A stretch of DNA of 64,000 nucleotides, taken from contig NZ_CP107989.1 in NCBI RefSeq assembly GCF_041435015.1, forward strand, positions 8,866,001 through 8,930,000, in the 5' to 3' direction. The position numbers and the translations under genes were made by a program. Source of the DNA: Streptomyces canus (GTDB lineage Bacteria; Actinomycetota; Actinomycetes; Streptomycetales; Streptomycetaceae). Below the pieces are notes generated by a model. That model did not search any database and was not told the origin of the DNA. It was given only the letters and a program-made list of their open reading frames with translations. Shown here piece after piece: positions 8,087 to 19,346 of this stretch (its first letter is position 1; each line of letters begins with the position of its first letter).

Positions 8087-9342
8087 GGCCTCCCCTTTCG
8101 TACGATGCGCAGCGCACCGCTCGCCGCGACCAGAGCCGTGTCCCGGGCGGCGAAGCCCCGGGCGGCCAGATGTGTGCTCCGGCGTTCCCGCACGACCGGC
8201 CGTCCCGCCCGCCGCGCCGAGACCGCCTCGGTGATGAGCCGCTCGGCCTGCTCGACCACGGGTCCGGGAGCGAACCGCCGCGCGTTCTCCAGGGCCGCCC
8301 GGCTCATACGGCGGCGCAGCTCGTCGTCCCCGACCAGTTTCAGCAGGGCCGCGGCCATGGCGTCCCGGTCCCCGACCGGCACCAACCGCCCGTCGACCCC
8401 GTCCGCGATGATCTCGGCGGGGCCGTGGGGACAGTCGGTGCTCACCACAGGCAGCCCGCAGCGCATCGCCTCGACGATGGTCATGCCGAAGGGTTCGAAG
8501 TCGGAGGCGGCCACCCCGATCGAGCCCTTGACCCACTCCGCCTCCATGGGAGCCGCGGGGCCCATCAGGAAGACGTTGTTCCACAGGCCCAGGTCGTTGA
8601 CGAGCTGCCGAAGCCGGTCGCCTTCGTCCCCCTTGCCGTAGATGCGCAGCTGCCAGTCCGGATGCTCGGCGGCGACCGCGGCGAAGGCCTCGACGAGAAG
8701 GTCGTACCGCTTCACCGGGACCAGCCGACCGGCCGCGACGACCACCTTCGCCGAGCCGTCAGCCGCGGGCAGTACGGGATCCGGCACGCTGTTCGGAAGC
8801 GCCTCGACCCGTACGCCCGGAAGCCGCATTCGGCGCCGGTAGGCGCCCGCGTCCGCCTCGGTCACCGTGGTGAGCACGTCGAGCCCCCGGTAGGCCCGCC
8901 GCAGCGCGGTGCGCAGCCGGGGCGAGTGGTTGTCCAGGGTGAGGTGCTCCTGACCGATCCGGGCGACACGGGGTGGCGCCTGACCCGCGAGATGCACGTT
9001 GAGCCCGGGCCGGGTGCCGATCACCGCGTCCGCGTCGATGGTGGCGAGGGCCTCGGATATGCGCTGGTCGGTCAACTCGCTGTACTGCCCGTACCGGTAC
9101 TCGGAGCGCGGGAACACCCGCGCCGGTCTCCGATGTAAAGGGTGCTCCTTCTCCTCCCTGAGATCGACCAGCGGTCGCAGCGAAACCCTCGGATCCAGCA
9201 CGAAGTTGGGCAGCTGCCGGTGCCGCAGCACGGAGACGATCTCCACCTCGTGCCGTTCGGCCAGGGCCTGGGCCAGATTGAAGGTGGTGGTGATGGTGCC
9301 TCCGATCGCGTAGGCGTTGTGGAGCAGGAAAGAGATCTTCAT
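8083..9342 (-). CDS. Glycosyltransferase family 4 protein
   Basis: 419 residues. The N-terminal half opens with KISFLLHNAYAIGGT, the glycine-rich acceptor-side loop of GT-B enzymes. The C-terminal half has GRLVPVKRYDLLVEAF and the nucleotide-sugar site EPFGMTIVEAM with the two conserved glutamates (E-x7-E) of GT4 retaining transferases. It would move a sugar from an NDP-sugar to a wall polymer, lipid or metabolite; the acceptor is unknown. A phosphopolymer is possible given the coupled partner downstream. It has no membrane segment, so it acts at the cytoplasmic face. Confidence in the family is high, in the substrate none. Confidence 0.9.
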   Translation of the reverse strand: MKISFLLHNAYAIGGTITTTFNLAQALAERHEVEIVSVLRHRQLPNFVLDPRVSLRPLVDLREEKEHPLHRRPARVFPRSEYRYGQYSELTDQRISEALATIDADAVIGTRPGLNVHLAGQAPPRVARIGQEHLTLDNHSPRLRTALRRAYRGLDVLTTVTEADAGAYRRRMRLPGVRVEALPNSVPDPVLPAADGSAKVVVAAGRLVPVKRYDLLVEAFAAVAAEHPDWQLRIYGKGDEGDRLRQLVNDLGLWNNVFLMGPAAPMEAEWVKGSIGVAASDFEPFGMTIVEAMRCGLPVVSTDCPHGPAEIIADGVDGRLVPVGDRDAMAAALLKLVGDDELRRRMSRAALENARRFAPGPVVEQAERLITEAVSARRAGRPVVRERRSTHLAARGFAARDTALVAASGALRIVRKGRP

Positions 9343-9416
9343 GTCGGGCTAGACCACCCGGCATTGCCTGCGGTTGACCCTCGTTACCCATTCGTGGTGT
9401 CCTCGCCACCAGGACG

Positions 9417-10490
9417 TCATGCCGTGTACTGGTATGCGGGATAAGTGAGGTAGCCGCTGTCTCCGCCCTGGAAGTAGGTGGCCTCGTCGGCGGGGGCGAT
9501 CGGCAGATCGGTGCGCAGCCGCTCGACCAGGTCCGGGTTGGCGATGAAGGCGCGGCCGAAGCTGATGAGATCGGCGCCGAGACCGAGCCAGTGGTCGGCC
9601 TCGGAGCGGCCGGCCTGCTTGGCGCCCATCGGCAGTACCGGATTCATGACGAGGGCACCGGGCCAGACCCGCCGCAGGTCCAGGAGCGTCTCCTCGGGGG
9701 CGGTGGCCTCCAGATGAACGTAGGCCAGCCCGAGACGGGACAGCTCGGTCAGCAGCGCGGTGTACAGCTCTGCGACCTGGGTCTCCTCAACTCCCCAGAA
9801 CGTGCCGCCCGGTGAGAGTCGGATCCCGGTCCGCTCGGCACCCACGGCGTCGACGGTCGCGGCCGCCGCCTCGACGGCGAAGCGGATCCTGTTGGTCACC
9901 GAGCCGCCGTAACGGTCCGTGCGCAGATTGGCGTTGGGGGCCAGGAACTGCGAGATCAAGTACCCGTTGGCGCCGTGCAGTTCCACTCCGTCGAACCCGG
10001 CGTCGACGGCGCGGCGCGCCGCCCCGGCGTACGACTCGGCATGCTCGGGGACCTCCTCCGTGCCCAGCGCGCGCGGAACCGGCGCGGGCTGCGGTCCGGT
10101 GGGCGTGAACACCTCGCCGGTGGCGGGGACGGCCGAGGGGCCGATGGGCCGCAGGCCGTTGGTGTCCGGGTGGGAGACCCGACCGCCGTGCATGATCTGT
10201 GCGAAGATTCGGCCCCCGTTGGTGTGCACGGCCTCGGTCACCGGGCGCCAGGCGGCCACCTGCTCGTCGGTGTACAGCCCCGGCGTCCCCGGATTGGACT
10301 GCCCGATCAGGCTCGGCTGCACCCCTTCGGTGACGATCAGGCCCGCCGTGGCGCGCTGGGCGTAGTAGCGCGCCATCGACGGCGTCGCCAGACCGCCCTC
10401 GGCGGCCCGCACCCGTGTCATCGGGGCCATGACCACCCGGTTGGGCAGCCGCAGTCCGCCGAGCCGGAAGCCGGTGAAAAGGGTCGTCAC
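9417..10490 (-). CDS. Old Yellow Enzyme-type NADH:flavin oxidoreductase (alkene reductase)
   Basis: 357 residues, the normal OYE length. Hallmarks are the FMN barrel start LPNRVVMAPMTR, AQIMHGGR, the substrate-binding HGANGYLISQF, and the C-terminal FGRAFIANPDLV phosphate loop. OYEs use NAD(P)H to reduce activated C=C bonds (enones, maleimides, nitro compounds) and often serve electrophile detoxification. The GTG at 10490 is chosen because AAGGAGAC lies seven bases upstream; the nearer ATG at 10495 leads straight into a stop. The gene is divergent from a MerR regulator across a promoter of MerR-controlled type, so induction by an electrophile or redox signal is likely. Confidence 0.92.
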   Translation of the reverse strand: MTTLFTGFRLGGLRLPNRVVMAPMTRVRAAEGGLATPSMARYYAQRATAGLIVTEGVQPSLIGQSNPGTPGLYTDEQVAAWRPVTEAVHTNGGRIFAQIMHGGRVSHPDTNGLRPIGPSAVPATGEVFTPTGPQPAPVPRALGTEEVPEHAESYAGAARRAVDAGFDGVELHGANGYLISQFLAPNANLRTDRYGGSVTNRIRFAVEAAAATVDAVGAERTGIRLSPGGTFWGVEETQVAELYTALLTELSRLGLAYVHLEATAPEETLLDLRRVWPGALVMNPVLPMGAKQAGRSEADHWLGLGADLISFGRAFIANPDLVERLRTDLPIAPADEATYFQGGDSGYLTYPAYQYTA

Positions 10491-10539
10491 GTCATGTCTC
10501 CTTGGAGATCCGTCGTACCCGTGTCCCGGGCACACGGGT

Positions 10540-10571
10540 ACGCTAAAACCTGACGTCGACGTGAGGGTCAA
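10540..10571 (-). promoter_or_regulatory. MerR-type promoter and operator for the OYE gene
   Basis: Reading the minus strand: -35 TTGACC (10571-10566), a 20-bp spacer, then -10 TAGCGT (10545-10540). The spacer is filled by the dyad CCTGACGTCGACGTGAGG (10549-10566), palindromic except for one position per arm. A long 19-20 bp spacer with a dyad inside it is the hallmark of promoters that MerR-family activators untwist. The adjacent MerR gene is the obvious regulator. Confidence 0.75.
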
Positions 10572-10590
10572 GTCCGCGAGGGAGGAACGC

Positions 10591-10959
10591 GTGCGCATCG
10601 GGGAACTGGCGGCACGGGCCGGGGTCAGCGTCCGGGCCCTGCGCTACTACGAGGAGCAGGGTTTGCTCACCAGCACACGCAGCGCGAGCGGGCAGCGGCA
10701 CTACACACAGCCCGCGGTCGAGCGCGTGACGTTCCTCCAGCGGATGTACGCGGCCGGTCTGTCCAGCCGTACGATCGCCGAACTCCTGCCGTGCGTCGAC
10801 TCGCCCAGCGAGGAGACGTCCGACGCCGCCCTGGAGCGGATGGCCGAGGAACGCGACCGGCTCTCCGACCACATCGAGGAGCTGATCCGGACCCGGGACG
10901 CCCTCGACGGGCTGATGGCCACGAACCGGGCTCACCGCGAGAGCCTGCGAACGGCGTGA
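10591..10959 (+). CDS. MerR-family transcriptional regulator
   Basis: 122 residues from GTG 10591, with GGGAGGA four bases upstream. The N-terminus is the MerR winged helix (RIGELAARAGVSVRALRYYEEQGLL) with the RYYE signature, followed by a Arg/Glu-rich dimerisation helix ending ...RAHRESLRTA. No Cys cluster for metal binding is present near the C-terminus (the single Cys lies at about residue 69, in ELLPCVDSP), so it is not an obvious metal sensor; an electrophile or drug-type signal fits better with its OYE target. It probably binds the dyad at 10549-10566 and may also control its own gene. Confidence 0.88.
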   Translation: MRIGELAARAGVSVRALRYYEEQGLLTSTRSASGQRHYTQPAVERVTFLQRMYAAGLSSRTIAELLPCVDSPSEETSDAALERMAEERDRLSDHIEELIRTRDALDGLMATNRAHRESLRTA

Positions 10960-11002
10960 CAGGCTGAGATCACCTGGAACCGGTCGGACCGAGGAGCCCC
11001 AC

Positions 11003-12199
11003 GTGACGTACGACATCGCCGCCATCCGCTCCCACTTCCCGGCCCTGGCCGCCGGTATCGCCCACTTCGACGGCCCCGGCGGCACCCAGACCCCCGAGCC
11101 CGTCATCCGGGCCATCGCCGACGCCATGGCGCAGCCCCTGTCGAACCGGGGACAGGTGACCCTGGGGGAGCGCAACGCCGAGGCCCTCGTCACCGGGGCC
11201 CGCCGCGCGATGGCCGACCTGCTCGGGGCGAGTCCCTCGGGGATCGTCTTCGGCCGCAGTGCCACCCAACTCACCTACGACGTCGCGCGCACCCTCGCCA
11301 AGACCTGGTCACCCGGCGACGAGGTGGTCGTCACCCGCCTCGACCACGACGCCAACATCCGCCCCTGGGTCCAGTCCGGAGCCACCGTACGGTGGGCCGA
11401 ATTCGACCCGGAGACAGGTGAGTTGACGGTCGACGCCATCCGGGCCGTGCTGTCCGAGCGGACCCGCCTCGTCGCTGTCACCGCGGCCTCCAACCTGATC
11501 GGCACGCGCCCCGACATCCCCGCCATCGCCCGGGCGGCGCACGAGGTCGGCGCGCTCGTCCACGTCGACGGCGTCCATTACACGGCCCACGACCTGGTCG
11601 ATCTCGACGCGCTCGGCGCGGACTTCTTCGTCTGCTCCCCGTACAAGTTCCTCGGCCCGCACCAAGGAGTCCTCGCCGCCCGCCCGGAGTTGCTGGAGAC
11701 CCTGCACCCGGACAAACTCCTGCCCTCCACCGACGCCGTCCCGGAGCGCTTCGAACTGGGCACGCTGCCCTACGAGTTCCTCGCCGGCACGACAGCGGCG
11801 GTCGACTTCCTCGCCGAGCGGCTGGACCCGGCGGCCACCGGCACCCGGCGGGAGCGGCTGACCGCCGGGTACGCCGCGCTCGAAGCCCACGAACGGGTCC
11901 TGCGCGCGCAGATCGACGAGGGGCTCGCCGCGCTCGACGGCGTCACCGTCCACTCCAGGGCCGCCGACCGCACTCCGACCGTCCTGCTGACCTTCGAGAA
12001 CCACAGCACGGCCGACGCGTACGGCTTCCTCGCGGAGCGTGGCGTCCAGGCCCCGGCCGGCTCCTTCTACGCCATCGAGGCCTCCCGCCACCTCGGCCTC
12101 GGCGACACCGGCGGCCTGCGCGTCGGCCTCGCCCCCTACAACGACTCACCGGACGTCGACCGGCTCCTGACGGGACTGGCCGACTTCCTGAAGAGGTGA
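11003..12199 (+). CDS. Class-V PLP enzyme, cysteine-desulfurase-like
   Basis: 398 residues from a GTG with GAGGAG upstream. It has the class-V aminotransferase fold: FDGPGGTQTP near the N-terminus, HVDGVHYTAHD for PLP stacking and the Asp, and CSPYKFLGPH with the Schiff-base Lys. It resembles the VC1184-type subgroup (TIGR01976) annotated as cysteine-desulfurase-like. The only Cys is the one before the Lys motif; the mobile-loop region near the C-terminus (AGSFYAIEAS) has none, so classic persulfide chemistry is doubtful. An aminotransferase, lyase or selenocysteine-type activity is equally possible. It lies 13 bp before the DUF427 gene, so they are probably co-transcribed. Confidence 0.82.
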   Translation: MTYDIAAIRSHFPALAAGIAHFDGPGGTQTPEPVIRAIADAMAQPLSNRGQVTLGERNAEALVTGARRAMADLLGASPSGIVFGRSATQLTYDVARTLAKTWSPGDEVVVTRLDHDANIRPWVQSGATVRWAEFDPETGELTVDAIRAVLSERTRLVAVTAASNLIGTRPDIPAIARAAHEVGALVHVDGVHYTAHDLVDLDALGADFFVCSPYKFLGPHQGVLAARPELLETLHPDKLLPSTDAVPERFELGTLPYEFLAGTTAAVDFLAERLDPAATGTRRERLTAGYAALEAHERVLRAQIDEGLAALDGVTVHSRAADRTPTVLLTFENHSTADAYGFLAERGVQAPAGSFYAIEASRHLGLGDTGGLRVGLAPYNDSPDVDRLLTGLADFLKR

Positions 12200-12212
12200 A
12201 GGAGAGACGCTC

Positions 12213-13001
12213 ATGACCAGCTTCCCCACCGCACGAGAGGTACGGATCACCCCGGAAGGCCTGCTGTGGGAACCCAGTGAACGCTGGGTGCGCGGCCGCA
12301 AGGGAGACGTCACCGTCGTCGACAGCCGGCACCCCGTCCTCGTCTGGGAACCGGACGTCCCCGTCCCGCTGTACGCCTTCCCGCGCGCCGACGTCCGCGA
12401 GGACCTGCTCCGGCCCGCGAAGAACCCGGCCACCGGCACCCACACCGGATCGCGGATCTTCTACGACCTCGAGGCCGACGGCGAGCTCGTCGAGAACGCC
12501 GCCTGGACCTTCCCGGCCGCCGACCTGGCCGGCCACATCGCCTTCGCGTGGTTCCGGCGCTGGGGCACCGGCCTCGACCACTGGTACGAGGAGGAGGAAG
12601 AGATCTTCGTCCACCCTCGTGACCCGCACAAACGCGTCGACGCCATGCCCAGCAGCCGTCATGTCCGGGTCGAGATCGACGGGACGGTCGTCGCCGACAC
12701 CCACCGTCCCGTCCTGCTCTTCGAGACGGGCCTGCCCACGCGGTACTACATCCCGCGCGAGGACACCCGCCTCGACCTGTTCGAAGCCACCGACCACCAC
12801 ACCGACTGCCCCTACAAGGGCACCGCCGAGTACTGGTCGACGGGTGGCCACGCGAACATCGTCTGGAGCTACCCGGACCCGCTCCCCGCGGTGGGCGTCG
12901 TCAAGGGGCTGCTCGCGTTCTTCAACGAAGTCGTCGACATCACCGTGGACGGGGAGCGCCTGGAGCGGCCGGTGACGCCCTTCACCGGGACGGTGGAGTG
13001 A
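12213..13001 (+). CDS. Tandem DUF427 domain protein
   Basis: 262 residues formed by two copies of the small DUF427 beta-fold. The first copy reads VTVVDSRHPVLVWEPDVPVPLYAFPRADV..., the second VVADTHRPVLLFETGLPTRYYIPREDT..., each followed by a cysteine or glycine turn and a WSYPDP-like end. DUF427 proteins are common in actinomycetes; their biochemical role is not established. The start is the ATG after AAGGAGAG. It follows the PLP enzyme by 13 bp, suggesting a two-gene unit. No signal peptide, so cytoplasmic. Confidence 0.85.
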   Translation: MTSFPTAREVRITPEGLLWEPSERWVRGRKGDVTVVDSRHPVLVWEPDVPVPLYAFPRADVREDLLRPAKNPATGTHTGSRIFYDLEADGELVENAAWTFPAADLAGHIAFAWFRRWGTGLDHWYEEEEEIFVHPRDPHKRVDAMPSSRHVRVEIDGTVVADTHRPVLLFETGLPTRYYIPREDTRLDLFEATDHHTDCPYKGTAEYWSTGGHANIVWSYPDPLPAVGVVKGLLAFFNEVVDITVDGERLERPVTPFTGTVE

Positions 13002-13024
13002 TCAGAACGTGCCCGCAGAAGGCC

Positions 13025-13039
13025 GTACAACCGTTGTAC
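13025..13039. promoter_or_regulatory. Perfect 7+1+7 inverted repeat upstream of pyruvate carboxylase
   Basis: GTACAAC-C-GTTGTAC is a perfect palindrome with 7-base arms, 112 bp before the pyc start and 24 bp after the DUF427 stop. Its size and symmetry fit an operator for a GntR- or TetR-type regulator. No -10/-35 pair could be assigned with certainty, and no regulator gene is adjacent, so the link to pyc is inferred from position. Confidence 0.5.
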
Positions 13040-13150
13040 CTGCGCAGATCACCTCCAAACCGTCAGCGACACGTGACCTGACTCTCATGGCCACCGGCGG
13101 TCTTTGCCGAGACCATGGGGGGCGTCACCGGCAGGCCGAAGGGAACGGGA

Positions 13151-16100
13151 ATGCTCCGCAAGGTACTGGTCGCCAACCGAGGTGAGATCGCGATTCGCGC
13201 GTTTCGCGCGGGCTACGAGGTCGGCGCGAGGACGGTCGCCGTCTTCCCGCACGAGGACCGCAACTCACTGCACCGACTCAAGGCCGACGAGGCCTACGAG
13301 ATCGGCGAACCGGGCCATCCCGTGCGGGCGTATCTGTCCGTCGACGAGATCATCCGTGCCGCCCGCCTGGCCGGTGCCGACGCCGTCTACCCCGGCTACG
13401 GCTTCCTCTCCGAGAATCCCGAGCTCGCGCGCGCCTGCGAGGAAGCGGGCATCACCTTCGTCGGACCCAGCGCCGACATCCTCGAACTGACCGGCAACAA
13501 GGCCCGCGCGGTCGCCGCCGCCCGCGCCGCCGGCGTTCCGGTCCTGGGCTCCTCGGCGCCCTCCACCGACGTGGACGAGCTGGTCGGGGCCGCCGACGAC
13601 ATCGGCTTCCCGGTGTTCGTGAAGGCCGTCGCCGGTGGTGGCGGACGCGGTATGCGCCGGGTCGAGGACCCCGCCCAGCTGCGTGAATCCATCGAGGCGG
13701 CCGCGCGTGAGGCGGCCTCGGCCTTCGGCGACTCGACCGTCTTCCTGGAGAAGGCCGTCGTCGAGCCCCGCCACATCGAGGTGCAGATCCTCGCCGACGG
13801 GGACGGCAACGTCATCCACCTCTACGAGCGCGACTGCTCGGTGCAGCGCCGCCACCAGAAGGTCATCGAGCTCGCCCCCGCACCCAACCTCGACCCCGGC
13901 CTGCGCGACCGGATCTGCGCCGACGCCGTCCGTTTCGCCCGCGAGATCGGCTACCGCAACGCGGGCACCGTGGAGTTCCTCCTCGACCGCGAGGGCAACC
14001 ACGTCTTCATCGAGATGAACCCGCGCATCCAGGTCGAGCACACGGTCACCGAGGAGGTCACCGACGTCGACCTCGTCCAGGCCCAGCTGCGCATCGCCGC
14101 CGGCGCCACCCTCGCCGACCTCGGCCTGTCCCAGGAGACGGTGCGGCTGCACGGCGCGGCCCTCCAGTGCCGTATCACCACCGAGGACCCCGCCAACGGC
14201 TTCCGCCCCGACACCGGCCGCATCAGCGCCTACCGCTCGCCCGGCGGCTCCGGCATCCGCCTCGACGGCGGCACCACGCATGCCGGTACGGAGATCAGCG
14301 CCCACTTCGACTCGATGCTGGTCAAGCTCTCCTGCCGGGGCCGGGACTTCACCACCGCCGTCAACCGGGCCCGGCGCGCCGTGGCCGAGTTCCGCATCCG
14401 GGGCGTGGCCACCAACATCCCGTTCCTCCAGGCCGTCCTCGACGACCCGGACTTCCAGGCGGGCAACGTCACCACGTCGTTCATCGAGCAGCGCCCGCAC
14501 CTGCTGACCTCCCGGCACTCGGCCGACCGCGGCACCAAGCTGCTCACCTACCTGGCCGACAGGACGGTGAACAAGCCGCACGGCGAGCGGCCCGACGTGA
14601 TCGATCCGGTCACCAAGCTGCCCCGGGTGGATGCCGGGGTGGAGCCGCCGGCGGGCTCCAAGCAGCGGCTCACCGAGCTGGGCCCCGAGGGCTTCGCCGG
14701 CTGGCTGCGCGAGTCGCCGACCATCGGCGTCACCGACACCACCTTCCGCGACGCCCACCAGTCGCTGCTCGCGACCCGCGTGCGCACCAAGGACATGCTC
14801 GCCGTCGCCCCCGCCGTCGCCCGCACCCTGCCCGAACTGCTCTCCCTGGAGTGCTGGGGCGGTGCCACCTACGACGTCGCCCTGCGCTTCCTCGCCGAGG
14901 ACCCCTGGGAGCGGCTGGCCGCCCTGCGCGAGGCCGTCCCCAACATCTGCCTCCAGATGCTGCTGCGCGGCCGCAACACCGTGGGCTACACCCCGTACCC
15001 CACCGAGGTGACGGACGCCTTCGTGCAGGAGGCGGCGGCCACCGGCATCGACATCTTCCGCATCTTCGACGCGCTCAACGACGTCAGCCAGATGCGCCCC
15101 GCCATCGAGGCGGTACGGGCCACGGGCACGTCGATCGCCGAGGTCGCCCTCTGCTACACCTCGGACCTGTCCGACCCGAACGAGCGCCTCTACACCCTCG
15201 ACTACTACCTGCGCCTCGCCGAGCAGATCGTCGACGCGGGCGCCCACGTCCTGGCCGTCAAGGACATGGCGGGCCTGCTGCGCGCCCCCGCCGCCGCGAA
15301 GCTGGTGTCGGCCCTGCGCCGAGAGTTCGACCTTCCGGTGCACATCCACACCCACGACACCGCGGGCGGCCAGCTCGCCACCTACCTGGCCGCGATCCAG
15401 GCGGGCGCGGACGCCGTGGACGGTGCCGTGGCCTCGATGGCCGGTACGACCTCGCAGCCCTCCCTGTCGGCGATCGTCGCCGCGACCGACCACTCCGACC
15501 GGCCCACCGGCCTCGACCTCAGGGCCGTCGGCGACCTGGAGCCGTACTGGGAGAGCGTCCGCAAGATCTACGCGCCCTTCGAAGCGGGCCTCGCCTCCCC
15601 GACCGGGCGGGTCTACGACCACGAGATCCCCGGCGGCCAGCTCTCCAACCTGCGCACCCAGGCCGTCGCGCTCGGGCTCGGTGACCGGTTCGAGGACATC
15701 GAGGCGATGTACGCGGCCGCCGACAAGATCCTCGGCCACCTGGTGAAGGTCACCCCGTCCTCCAAGGTGGTCGGCGACCTCGCCCTGCACCTGGTCGGCG
15801 CCGGGGTCACCCCGAAGGAGTTCGAGGAGACCCCGGACCGCTTCGACATCCCCGACTCGGTGATCGGCTTCCTGCGCGGCGAGCTCGGCACCCCGCCCGG
15901 CGGCTGGCCCGAACCCTTCCGCACCAAGGCGCTGCAGGGCCGCGCCGACGCCAAGCCCGTCCAGGAGCTGAACGCCGAGGACCGCACCGGACTGGAGAAG
16001 GACCGCCGCTCGACCCTCAACCGGCTCCTGTTCCCCGCCCCGACCCGCGAGTACGAGACACACCGGCAGTCCTACGGCGACACCAGCCTCCTGGACAGCA

Positions 16101-16528
16101 AGGACTTCTTCTACGGCCTCAGGCCGGGCAAGGAGTACGCCGTCGACCTGGAACCCGGTGTCCGACTCCTCATCGCGCTGGAGGCGATCGGCGAGGCCGA
16201 CGAGCGGGGCATGCGCACGGTGATGTCCACGCTCAACGGCCAGCTGCGGCCCATCCAGATCCGTGACCGCGCGGCCTCCTCCGACATCCCGACCACCGAG
16301 AAGGCCGACCGCTCCGATCCGGGCCATGTCGCCGCCCCGTTCGCCGGTGTCGTCACGCTGGCGGTCGCCGAGGGCGACGAGGTCGACGCCGGGGCGACCG
16401 TGGCCACCATCGAGGCCATGAAGATGGAGGCCGCGATCACCGCGTCGAAGGCGGGTCGCGTCTCCCGGCTCGCGATCAACAAGATCCAGCAGGTGGAGGG
16501 TGGCGACCTGCTGGTCGAGATCGCCTGA
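13151..16528 (+). CDS. pyc: Pyruvate carboxylase
   Basis: 1125 residues, full length for the single-chain form. In order: biotin carboxylase domain (RKVLVANRGEIAIRAFRA at the start, ATP-grasp loop KAVAGGGGRGMR, EMNPRIQVEH), carboxyltransferase domain (DTTFRDAHQSLLATR, then the metal-binding HIHTHDTAGG), the allosteric/linker region, and the biotin-carrier domain with EAMKME carrying the biotinylated Lys at about 1091. It converts pyruvate, bicarbonate and ATP to oxaloacetate, refilling the TCA cycle in the cytoplasm. The ATG at 13151 gives the usual N-terminus; an ATG at 13115 would add 12 residues without family support. It stands alone; a palindrome at 13025-13039 may regulate it. Confidence 0.96.
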   Translation: MLRKVLVANRGEIAIRAFRAGYEVGARTVAVFPHEDRNSLHRLKADEAYEIGEPGHPVRAYLSVDEIIRAARLAGADAVYPGYGFLSENPELARACEEAGITFVGPSADILELTGNKARAVAAARAAGVPVLGSSAPSTDVDELVGAADDIGFPVFVKAVAGGGGRGMRRVEDPAQLRESIEAAAREAASAFGDSTVFLEKAVVEPRHIEVQILADGDGNVIHLYERDCSVQRRHQKVIELAPAPNLDPGLRDRICADAVRFAREIGYRNAGTVEFLLDREGNHVFIEMNPRIQVEHTVTEEVTDVDLVQAQLRIAAGATLADLGLSQETVRLHGAALQCRITTEDPANGFRPDTGRISAYRSPGGSGIRLDGGTTHAGTEISAHFDSMLVKLSCRGRDFTTAVNRARRAVAEFRIRGVATNIPFLQAVLDDPDFQAGNVTTSFIEQRPHLLTSRHSADRGTKLLTYLADRTVNKPHGERPDVIDPVTKLPRVDAGVEPPAGSKQRLTELGPEGFAGWLRESPTIGVTDTTFRDAHQSLLATRVRTKDMLAVAPAVARTLPELLSLECWGGATYDVALRFLAEDPWERLAALREAVPNICLQMLLRGRNTVGYTPYPTEVTDAFVQEAAATGIDIFRIFDALNDVSQMRPAIEAVRATGTSIAEVALCYTSDLSDPNERLYTLDYYLRLAEQIVDAGAHVLAVKDMAGLLRAPAAAKLVSALRREFDLPVHIHTHDTAGGQLATYLAAIQAGADAVDGAVASMAGTTSQPSLSAIVAATDHSDRPTGLDLRAVGDLEPYWESVRKIYAPFEAGLASPTGRVYDHEIPGGQLSNLRTQAVALGLGDRFEDIEAMYAAADKILGHLVKVTPSSKVVGDLALHLVGAGVTPKEFEETPDRFDIPDSVIGFLRGELGTPPGGWPEPFRTKALQGRADAKPVQELNAEDRTGLEKDRRSTLNRLLFPAPTREYETHRQSYGDTSLLDSKDFFYGLRPGKEYAVDLEPGVRLLIALEAIGEADERGMRTVMSTLNGQLRPIQIRDRAASSDIPTTEKADRSDPGHVAAPFAGVVTLAVAEGDEVDAGATVATIEAMKMEAAITASKAGRVSRLAINKIQQVEGGDLLVEIA

Positions 16529-16529
16529 G

Positions 16530-16554
16530 CCGGAACGGTGACGCCCGTTTCCGG
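16530..16554 (+). terminator. Hairpin after pyc
   Basis: CCGGAACGG pairs with CCGTTTCCGG across a six-base loop (one bulged base), starting two bases after the pyc stop. No strong T-run follows, as is common in Streptomyces. Confidence 0.5.
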
Positions 16555-16631
16555 ACGGGTCATGGCCATTGCGGTCCCGTCGGACCCGTTCGAGTCTGGA
16601 CCCATGCGCCGGGCGGCCGGGAGGACGGGCG

Positions 16632-19342
<2,711 letters not shown>

Positions 19343-19346
<4 letters not shown>

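Noticed and set aside
13115..13150. Longer pyruvate carboxylase start at ATG 13115
   Set aside because: It adds 12 residues absent from the family, with the conserved N-terminus beginning at 13151.
13265..16327. Long antisense open frame opposite pyruvate carboxylase, and similar ones opposite the GH63-like, GH115, TerD and GH89 genes
   Set aside because: These are the usual mirror frames of high-GC genes. They lack ribosome sites and recognisable domains, and the opposite strand encodes a clear family in every case.
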